A stretch of DNA of 39,035 nt. It comes from Rhizonema sp. NSF051. GTDB lineage: Bacteria > Cyanobacteriota > Cyanobacteriia > Cyanobacteriales > Nostocaceae. This document shows positions 33,141 through 39,035 of the stretch, one piece after another (within the stretch, counting starts at the first letter, position 1; each line of letters starts with the position of its first letter). The stretch spans positions 1 to 39,035 of the forward strand of contig JAQYWN010000003.1 in the NCBI GenBank assembly GCA_029379265.1, written 5' to 3'. The notes beneath the pieces are model-generated. The model saw only the letters and a list, made by a program, of their open reading frames with translations. It did not search any database and was not told where the DNA came from. A program made the translations under genes and the position numbers.

Positions 33141-34805
33141 TTATGAGCTTGAAACATTCAGCACTGGTATAGCACAAAAATGTAAAAATAACCCATATTC
33201 TAATCCCTCTACCACCGCGTGATAGGAAGCTTCCAAAATATTAGTTGAGACACCGACCGTCGTCCAGCGTTGCTGACCAGATCTCGATTCCACCAGAACG
33301 CGCGTCTTTGCAGAACTACCTGCATGTCCATCAAGAATCCGCACTTTGTATTCAGTCAACTCAAATAGAGCAATTTGAGGGTAGAAGTTCACCAAAGCTT
33401 TGCGTAAAGCAGCATCTAAAGCTCCAACAGGACCGTTTCCCTCTGCCGCTTCTATAATATCTTTACCATTAACAGCGACTTTCACAGTTGCGAGGGCGTG
33501 ACTCTTTTCTTTCCCCTCCACTAAGTCACAGTGAACTTGAAACCCTTTGATTTCAAAAAACTGCTGGCGACTTCCCAAAGCGGAACGCATTAATAACTCA
33601 AAACTCGCTTCTGCAGCCTCAAATTGATAGCCTTCACTCTCCAAAGTTTTGAGACGTTGCAGAATTTGTGCAGTTTTGGGATTTTGCTTATCCAATTCAA
33701 TCCCAAAAGAGCGGGCTTTCGCTAAAACATTACTGACTCCTGAGTGTTCGGAAATCACAATCCGGCGACAATTCCCAATTTGTTCTGGTTGAATGTGTTC
33801 GTAAGTAAGGGGATTGCGTTCCACTGCCGAGACATGAATCCCACCTTTATGGGCAAAAGCTGAACGTCCGACGAAGGGGGCGTGTTCGTCAGGTGCGAGA
33901 TTTACCACCTCGCTGATAAAGCGACTGGTTTGAGTCAGTTGAGAGAGGTGACTATTTTCAATACACTTGTAGCCGAGTTTTAATTGCAAATTTGGGATGA
34001 TCGAACAGAGATTTGCATTGCCGCAACGTTCACCATATCCATTGATCGTGCCTTGTACCATCCTCGCCCCTGCCATCACAGCAGCTAGGGCGTTAGCTAC
34101 TGCGGTATCTGAATCGTTGTGTGTGTGAATTCCTATTTGGGGAATTGGGAATCGGCTTTTGTCATTAGTCCATTGTTCTTGATTCGTGAGCGAGGAAACA
34201 TGACTAACAACCGAATGGACAATTTGAGAAACTTCATGGGGTAGAGATCCACCATTTGTATCGCACAGCACAAGCCATTCAGCACCAGCAGCGATCGCTA
34301 CTTCTAATGTTTGTAAAGCATAATCTGGATTGTGCTTATAACCATCAAACCAGTGTTCTGCATCGTATACGATCCGCCGTCCTTGAGTGCGAAGATACTC
34401 AATTGTGTCTCGTATCATCGCGAGATTTTCTGCTAGAGTAGTCTTGAGACTCTCTGTAACATGTAAATCCCAGGATTTCCCGAAAATCGTCACCCAGCGT
34501 GTGCCAGCACCAAGGATAGCTTGTAGCATAGGCTCGGTTGATGCTTCAGTTTTAGGTCGTCGAGTTGAACAAAAAGCAACAATCTCCGAGTTCTGAAGCG
34601 GCTCTTCTTGCAGATGCAAGAAAAATTGTACATCTTTGGGATTTGCACCTGGCCAACCGCCTTCTATAAAGGGAATTCCCAGTCGATCTAAACTCCGGGC
34701 AATGCGTAACTTATCTTCAATCGACACCGATAAACCTTCGCACTGCATACCATCTCGAAGTGTAGTGTCATAAATCCACATTTGTGGGGAAGAGTTTTCT
34801 ATCAT
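33141..34805 (-). CDS. cimA: Citramalate synthase
   Basis: CimA condenses pyruvate with acetyl-CoA to (R)-citramalate, the first step of the threonine-independent isoleucine route. The 554-residue protein has the DRE-TIM barrel signature IYDTTLRDGMQ, EGGWPGANPKD, metal ligands in IGIHTHNDSDTAVANAL, and GTINGYGERCGNANL. The C-terminal regulatory domain (from about 410) ends in VRILDGHAGSSAKTRVLVES. The ATG at 34805 is preferred to the track TTG at 34826. A segment of about 20 residues (SSLTNQEQWTNDKSRF), just before the HTHND motif, is unusual and is encoded by GTCATTAGTCCATTGTTC-like repeat DNA. It could instead be annotated as a 2-isopropylmalate synthase relative, but the EGGWPGANPKD segment favours CimA. 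Confidence 0.9.
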   Translation of the reverse strand: MIENSSPQMWIYDTTLRDGMQCEGLSVSIEDKLRIARSLDRLGIPFIEGGWPGANPKDVQFFLHLQEEPLQNSEIVAFCSTRRPKTEASTEPMLQAILGAGTRWVTIFGKSWDLHVTESLKTTLAENLAMIRDTIEYLRTQGRRIVYDAEHWFDGYKHNPDYALQTLEVAIAAGAEWLVLCDTNGGSLPHEVSQIVHSVVSHVSSLTNQEQWTNDKSRFPIPQIGIHTHNDSDTAVANALAAVMAGARMVQGTINGYGERCGNANLCSIIPNLQLKLGYKCIENSHLSQLTQTSRFISEVVNLAPDEHAPFVGRSAFAHKGGIHVSAVERNPLTYEHIQPEQIGNCRRIVISEHSGVSNVLAKARSFGIELDKQNPKTAQILQRLKTLESEGYQFEAAEASFELLMRSALGSRQQFFEIKGFQVHCDLVEGKEKSHALATVKVAVNGKDIIEAAEGNGPVGALDAALRKALVNFYPQIALFELTEYKVRILDGHAGSSAKTRVLVESRSGQQRWTTVGVSTNILEASYHAVVEGLEYGLFLHFCAIPVLNVSSS

Positions 34806-34826
34806 AAAACTAAGAAAAAGAGACAA

Positions 34827-35116
34827 TCAAGCAAGTAAGTCACTATCGTTTTCAGATAAAGGAAAAGTTTGTGAGATTTTTCAACTTTGAATTATAAAAA
34901 AATTTTGTATCCTGAGCGCCCTTTGAAGCAAAGTAGAGAGTGAGTTCTCCGTTATCGAATGACGGAAAGTGCATCACGCTACTATTGACGCTTGATCCCA
35001 AATCATCAATTCTTCTTTAAGTAAAGCAGGTTATTCTTAAAATCTTGAGTGAATTTTACCTTTTTTAAGGATTCTTTAAGTAGGAGTGAATGGAAAGTTA
35101 AATATGACTATCAATG
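34827..35116. other. Intergenic, upstream of cimA
   Basis: A/T-rich DNA with no open frame of interest. It should contain the cimA promoter (reading leftward). No attenuator or riboswitch is recognised. Confidence 0.4.
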
Positions 35117-35238
35117 TAAGTAAGTCGGCATAAATAAACGAAAGATTGCTGTCTTCGCTCCAGAGATCTGACTACGAGCTATTTTTATTAAATTTACTTT
35201 TCTTTACATAATTAGGTTTTTTATCGCCGACTTACTTA
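35117..35238. mobile_element. MITE-like element with 13-bp terminal inverted repeats
   Basis: The 122-bp unit starts TAAGTAAGTCGGC and ends GCCGACTTACTTA, perfect inverted repeats; beyond them the match continues roughly (ATAAATAAAC against TTTTTTATC). It is non-coding. The TAAGTCGGC end motif is one I associate with mobile repeats in Nostocales. Distinct from the MITE at 15569. Confidence 0.68.
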
Positions 35239-35390
35239 AACTCTGCAGCTACAAACTCAGTAATCACCTTCAAAGAACGTTCTGAAGGCATAAGCAACTC
35301 TGTGCTCTCACGCATAAAAACACTCTTATCTTCACAATGGACGCCCTGTGGTTCTTGTTACTCTCAGCTCGACACAAATTTTTGATTAAT

Positions 35391-35420
35391 GTAGATACGC
35401 TTCAATTATGACGTCTCTAC
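35391..35420. repeat. Small palindromic repeat
   Basis: GTAGATACG ... CGTCTCTAC is an imperfect palindrome of the TAGAGACG type often scattered between cyanobacterial genes. The surrounding 35239-35604 holds no recognisable gene. Confidence 0.5.
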
Positions 35421-35604
35421 ATCCGATGATGGCTCATTTTTTATTGGAACCTCTCTCCGTGACTCATAGCTGATATCAAGCATTTACCTTTCTTTGTAAG
35501 AAATATTCCTAATTCTCAATTACTTCTACTGATTCTCAATTACCCATGAACTATTTTTACTCGTTAGCCATAAATTGTTACAATATGGCGAATACATTGT
35601 TGTC

Positions 35605-35870
35605 ATGCTAAATGCTCAAGGTAAAACAACTGATTGTACTCGTGGAGCAAATCTACGGGAAATATTATTGCAAAATGGTATTGACCTCTACAATGGCGAT
35701 GCTAAGGTAGTGAATTGGCAGCAAAGGGCAGTTTTATAACTTGTGCAGTTTACGTTAAGGGTGCAGTCTCATAAGAAAACTGGCAATCGCCAAGAGATCG
35801 AGATCGTGTTGCTCCCCATGATCTTAAAGAAAATCTACGAGCTTGCCTGTTAAACTTAGGTTTTAAATCA
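35605..35870 (+). pseudogene. 2Fe-2S ferredoxin, decayed
   Basis: An ATG at 35605 opens MLNAQGKTTDCTRGANLREI, then LLQNGIDLYNGDAKVVNW and a stop at 35737-35739. The homology resumes in another frame as TCAVYVKGAVS, then stops. Further on it reads PHDLKENLR, and LAC-stop-T-stop-VL where LACQTKVL is expected (CAA to TAA, AAG to TAG). The pattern is that of plant-type ferredoxin-like proteins with the C..GxC..C cluster loop. The first cluster cysteines are deleted, and frameshifts plus nonsense changes are spread along the rest. The product cannot bind an iron-sulphur centre. Confidence 0.75.
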
Positions 35871-35944
35871 TGTGATGACACAAGTTGATTCATTTTGGGG
35901 TCAAAGGTCTCAATTAGTTTGTAAAGATAAAGGAGAAAAACAAT

Positions 35945-36331
35945 ATGGGTAGATGGACACCACTTATTCTGATGGCTGGAGGCTTGGCAATATTGTTTGG
36001 CACATTGCTGGGTATTAACTTTCCTTTGGGCGTACAAACTGCCCAAGTCCCTAAACCTGTAGACAAGGCATCAAAAGTGCTTCCTGCGAATATTAATGTT
36101 AATAGCACTGCAACTGGGACCACGACAAATGAAAACACCAACAGTGCTGCCCAGAAAAGAAACTCAAGCAGTGTTGCCCAGAACAATAATAACTCAAACG
36201 ACACAACACCTGAATCAATCAACTCTGATGTTAACCAAAACTCAAATAAATCAAATTCTCAATCACAAACAAATGACGCAAATGATACTAATCAAAACCA
36301 GAAGAGCGAACCAATTCGAGCATTGTGGTAG
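35945..36331 (+). CDS. Membrane-anchored Asn/Ser/Thr-rich protein
   Basis: A 128-residue protein with one N-terminal membrane segment (about 6-25, PLILMAGGLAILFGTLLGIN) followed by a proline-containing neck. About 85 residues of low-complexity Asn/Ser/Thr/Gln sequence follow (for example NTNSAAQKRNSSSVAQNNNN). AAAGGAG lies about 11 bases before the ATG. The first 40 residues look ordered and conserved, the rest disordered and possibly exposed outside the membrane. No family is recognised. It precedes thiO-thiG on the same strand by 172 bp, without evidence of shared function. Confidence 0.68.
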   Translation: MGRWTPLILMAGGLAILFGTLLGINFPLGVQTAQVPKPVDKASKVLPANINVNSTATGTTTNENTNSAAQKRNSSSVAQNNNNSNDTTPESINSDVNQNSNKSNSQSQTNDANDTNQNQKSEPIRALW

Positions 36332-36503
36332 TGGTTTTGAGTTACTCGTTTTCAATTAGCAGTTGTGGATTGAAAAGTGAAATTATTTGCCGATAAAAAA
36401 TTCAGAACATCACAGTCTTGCTTTCAATGATGTAAATATTCCTGACAAAACCCCTTAGCAACTTCCGTAGAGACATTCCGAGTTCTTCCCTATCTTGACT
36501 CCA

Positions 36504-38516
36504 ATGAATAGCGACGTTTTAATTATTGGTGGCGGCGTTATTGGCTTGGCGATCGCCATAGAACTGAAATTGCGCGGAGCAAATGTAACTGTCCTCTGCC
36601 GCGACTTTCAAGCTGCCGCCACTCATGCTGCCGCAGGAATGTTAGCATCAGGTGCCGAAAAACTACCAGCAGGGGCAATGCAAGAACTGTGTTGGCGATC
36701 GCAGTCTCTCTATTTTGAATGGACGTGCAAAATAGAACAATTTAGTGGTTCAAGTATTGGATACTCGCCCTGTGGCATTTTAGCACCAGTTTATGAACAA
36801 CAGGGGGAGACCCTCCCTCCCTCGTTCTGCCCTGCTGACTGGTTGGACACAGAAGCTATTCATCACTATCAGCCAGGATTGGGAGCGGAAGTGGTTGGTG
36901 GCTGGTGGTATCCAGAAGATGCACAAGTGGACAATCGTGCTTTAGCACAGGCATTGTTAAGTACGGCTCAGTCTCTTAACGTTGAACTTAAGCAAGGTAT
37001 TACAGTACAAGGAATTGTACAGCAGCAAAGGGTTGTGGTTGGCGTCCAAACCAATGCTGGAGTCTTTCGTGCCGAACACTATGTTTTAGCGACGGGTGCT
37101 TGGGTAAACGAGTTACTCCCGTTACCCGTACATCCCAAAAAAGGGCAAATGCTTAGTGTCCAAGTCCCAGAAATTGTGCCTTCCTCACCATTGACAAGGG
37201 TATTGTACGGACAAGATATTTACATCGTACCTAAAAGTGACAGAAGGATCGTTGTTGGGGCAAGTAACGAGGATGTAGGTTTTACTCCTCACAATACGCC
37301 CATCCAAATTCAAAGCTTACTACAACGAGCTATTCGGCTATATCCCCAACTACAGCATTATCCTATAAACGAGTTGTGGTGGGGATTTCGTCCCGCGACT
37401 CCAGATGAATTACCTATCCTGGGCACAAGTAGCTGCGAAAATTTAACCCTTGCGATCGGTCATTACCGCAATGGTATTCTCCTAGCACCCATTACTGCGG
37501 CATTGATTGCCGATTTGATTTGGAACCAGAAATCTGACTCGCTTCTCACCTCTTTCCACTATTCACGCTTCTACAAAAAGTCATCTACCGTCACAATAAT
37601 GCCCACACTCTCCCCCACTCCTCAAAGCTCCTTTGCTCAACAGGAAGAATCGACCGAAGTTATGAGTACAGGAAGTCGCTCAGAGTACTCTTCACTCGCA
37701 ACGGACTTCTCTCAATTCCCCATTCCCGACGCTCCCCTCACCATAGCTGGGAAAACTTTCTCATCACGCTTGATGACAGGAACTGGTAAGTATCGCAGTA
37801 TTGAGGAAATGCAGAAAAGCGTCATTGCAAGTGGATGTCAAATCGTCACTGTAGCAGTTAGACGGGTACAGACAAAAGCCCCCGGACACGAAGGTTTAGC
37901 CGAAGCGCTGGATTGGACAAAAATTTGGATGTTACCCAATACCGCAGGTTGTCAAACTGCAGAAGAGGCAATTCGCGTTGCGCGGTTGGGTAGGGAAATG
38001 GCAAAACTGATGGGACAGGAAGATAACAATTTCGTTAAGTTAGAAGTTATTCCCGATCTCAAGTATTTACTACCAGATCCTATCGGCACTCTCCAAGCTG
38101 CAGAACAACTGGTTAAAGAAGGTTTTGCCGTATTACCGTACATCAACGCTGATCCCATGTTAGCAAAACGCCTGGAAGAAGTAGGTTGTGCGACGGTAAT
38201 GCCTTTGGCTTCCCCTATTGGATCGGGACAAGGGTTGACAACAACTGCCAATATTAAGATTATTATCGAAAATTCAAGTGTGCCAGTAGTTGTAGATGCA
38301 GGCATAGGATGGCCATCCGAAGCAGCAGAAGCAATGGAAATGGGCGCAGATGCCTTACTGATTAATAGCGCGATCGCATTAGCAAAAAACCCTCCAGCAA
38401 TGGCTTATGCCATGAATCTTGCAACAGTTGCCGGTCGTTTAGCATACCTTGCAGGTAGGATGCCGATGAAAACCAGCGCCAGTGCTAGTTCTCCCCTGAG
38501 TGGAACAGTAAATTAA
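36504..38516 (+). CDS. thiO-thiG: Bifunctional glycine oxidase / thiazole synthase
   Basis: A fusion protein of 670 residues from the ATG at 36504 (the track begins at a TTG). The ThiO part (about 1-350) is an FAD-dependent amine oxidase with the dinucleotide motif [15 protein letters not shown]; it makes dehydroglycine from glycine. A Ser/Thr/Pro linker of about 60 residues leads to ThiG (about 405-670), a TIM barrel with [31 protein letters not shown] (containing the Schiff-base Lys), and [20 protein letters not shown]; it builds the thiazole phosphate of thiamine. The fused arrangement is typical of cyanobacteria. No TPP riboswitch elements are found in the 172 bp upstream. Confidence 0.94.
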   Translation: MNSDVLIIGGGVIGLAIAIELKLRGANVTVLCRDFQAAATHAAAGMLASGAEKLPAGAMQELCWRSQSLYFEWTCKIEQFSGSSIGYSPCGILAPVYEQQGETLPPSFCPADWLDTEAIHHYQPGLGAEVVGGWWYPEDAQVDNRALAQALLSTAQSLNVELKQGITVQGIVQQQRVVVGVQTNAGVFRAEHYVLATGAWVNELLPLPVHPKKGQMLSVQVPEIVPSSPLTRVLYGQDIYIVPKSDRRIVVGASNEDVGFTPHNTPIQIQSLLQRAIRLYPQLQHYPINELWWGFRPATPDELPILGTSSCENLTLAIGHYRNGILLAPITAALIADLIWNQKSDSLLTSFHYSRFYKKSSTVTIMPTLSPTPQSSFAQQEESTEVMSTGSRSEYSSLATDFSQFPIPDAPLTIAGKTFSSRLMTGTGKYRSIEEMQKSVIASGCQIVTVAVRRVQTKAPGHEGLAEALDWTKIWMLPNTAGCQTAEEAIRVARLGREMAKLMGQEDNNFVKLEVIPDLKYLLPDPIGTLQAAEQLVKEGFAVLPYINADPMLAKRLEEVGCATVMPLASPIGSGQGLTTTANIKIIIENSSVPVVVDAGIGWPSEAAEAMEMGADALLINSAIALAKNPPAMAYAMNLATVAGRLAYLAGRMPMKTSASASSPLSGTVN

Positions 38517-38636
38517 GGAGTCAGGAGGAGCCAGTAGAGTATTTATAACTACGAAGAGCGCAATTTGTTCCCCGAGTAAGAGTAAAAATAACGTTTATTT
38601 AACTTAAAATAACTTTAATGAATAAGGATTTAAGTT

Positions 38637-38816
38637 ATGCCCTATACAACTGAAGAAGGCGGTCGTCTAAATAATTTTGCTCGTGAGCCAAAAGTTTATC
38701 AAGCAGAACCTCTTAGCGATAAACAAAAGCGTAATTACCTAATTGTGGGAATTACTGCAACGATTTTGGTAAGTGGTTTAATTTTTGTTGCTTTCTCTGT
38801 CTCAAGCTTCAGTTAG
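38637..38816 (+). CDS. psb34: Photosystem II assembly protein Psb34
   Basis: A 59-residue protein absent from the ORF track. It starts MPYTTEEGGRLNNFAREPKV, the strongly conserved N-terminal tail of Psb34 (the Ssl1498 group), and continues to a single membrane helix (about 36-56, YLIVGITATILVSGLIFVAF). Psb34 binds CP47 intermediates during photosystem II assembly and repair, near the site used by high-light-inducible proteins. GGATTTAAG precedes the ATG. It follows thiO-thiG on the same strand after 120 bp but probably has its own promoter. Confidence 0.9.
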   Translation: MPYTTEEGGRLNNFAREPKVYQAEPLSDKQKRNYLIVGITATILVSGLIFVAFSVSSFS

Positions 38817-38845
38817 TAGACAGTTTTGGCAACCAACCTTAATCA

Positions 38846-38880
38846 ATATCAGGTTCTTTGATTCTATAGGAACCTGATAT
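38846..38880 (+). terminator. Hairpin after psb34
   Basis: ATATCAGGTTC and GAACCTGATAT form a perfect 11-bp stem with a 13-base loop, 30 bp after the psb34 stop. The trailing T-run is short (TTTGTATG). Confidence 0.65.
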
Positions 38881-38980
38881 TTGTATGTTAAAAAGCAGTT
38901 ATACAGGCTCATAGTTGATTGCTACTCTCGAATCGCCAGAAATGAATACCAATATAATAAACCACTCCTCGGCCAAGTAT

Positions 38981-39035
38981 AGCAGGGAGCAGGGAGCAGG
39001 GAGCAGGGAGCAGGGAGCAGGGAGCAGGGAGCAGG
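38981..39035. repeat. Heptamer tandem repeat (AGCAGGG)n
   Basis: Nearly eight perfect copies of AGCAGGG run to the window end and probably continue beyond it. This is a classic short tandemly repeated repetitive sequence of filamentous cyanobacteria. It is not a CRISPR: there are no spacers. Confidence 0.95.

Noticed and set aside
36096-36359. 87-codon ORF overlapping the Asn/Ser-rich gene
   Set aside because: A shadow frame of low-complexity DNA; the 35945 frame has the membrane segment and ribosome site.
36332-36503. TPP riboswitch upstream of thiO-thiG
   Set aside because: The conserved CTGAGA and ACCTGATC-type elements are not present.
38981-39035. CRISPR array
   Set aside because: Contiguous 7-bp units with no spacers; it is a simple tandem repeat.

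Overview
The window looks like chromosomal DNA from a filamentous, probably heterocyst-forming (Nostocales-type) cyanobacterium. The evidence is the density of HIP1 octamers (GCGATCGC, roughly one per 1.2 kb), a fused thiO-thiG gene, a CruA/CruP-family carotenoid cyclase-like flavoprotein, a Psb34 gene, and short heptameric tandem repeats (STRRs) between and even inside genes. The lineage is inference; the repeat and gene content is read directly.

Layout. (1) 1-2.5 kb: a DUF499-type ATPase whose 5' end is frameshifted and lacks Walker A. (2) 2.6-5.9 kb: a tiny ORF with a strong ribosome-binding site and a hairpin, an animal-type transketolase, and a GC-richer YghA-like SDR that looks transferred. 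(3) 6.1-7.3 kb: two different toxin-antitoxin pairs facing each other. (4) 7.4-10.7 kb, minus strand: a DUF4365 remnant, miaE and pbpC. (5) 10.8-11.8 kb: a LysR gene and a malic enzyme gene, divergent and both badly deleted. (6) 12-17 kb: a DUF5674 gene pair, dinB behind a near-consensus cyanobacterial LexA box, a SOUL haem protein, an hsp20 tail, a small secreted protein, a MITE, and a cyclase-family protein with altered metal ligands. (7) 17.6-23.3 kb: a 1908-residue alpha-2-macroglobulin lipoprotein without the thioester motif. (8) 23.3-28 kb: an Rpn-nuclease-like remnant, an ABC exporter pair, a TPR lipoprotein and an RNase D-like exonuclease. (9) 28-34.8 kb: an 885-bp gene-poor stretch, a coiled-coil protein, the CruA-like flavoprotein with STRR DNA inside its reading frame, a small conserved protein and cimA. 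(10) 34.8-39 kb: a second MITE, a decayed 2Fe-2S ferredoxin, an Asn/Ser-rich membrane-anchored protein, thiO-thiG, psb34 (missing from the ORF track) and a heptamer tandem repeat at the window edge.

How genes work together. pbpC and the alpha-2-macroglobulin are a known bacterial pairing (peptidoglycan repair plus a periplasmic protease trap), here separated by about 7 kb and on opposite strands. RNase D and the TPR lipoprotein overlap and are probably co-transcribed, as are the two ABC exporter genes and each toxin-antitoxin pair. The rest are mostly single-gene housekeeping units (thiamine, isoleucine, tRNA modification, photosystem II assembly).

The most striking non-obvious feature is gene decay. 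At least seven broken genes can be read in 39 kb (DUF499 5' end, DUF4365, LysR, malic enzyme, hsp20, Rpn-like, ferredoxin), several of them only as frameshifted or stop-interrupted fragments in apparently intergenic DNA. I did not find a convincing new multi-gene system. The best leads are the mini-ORF/hairpin ahead of transketolase, the DUF5674 pair, the metal-ligand-swapped cyclase and the thioester-less macroglobulin.
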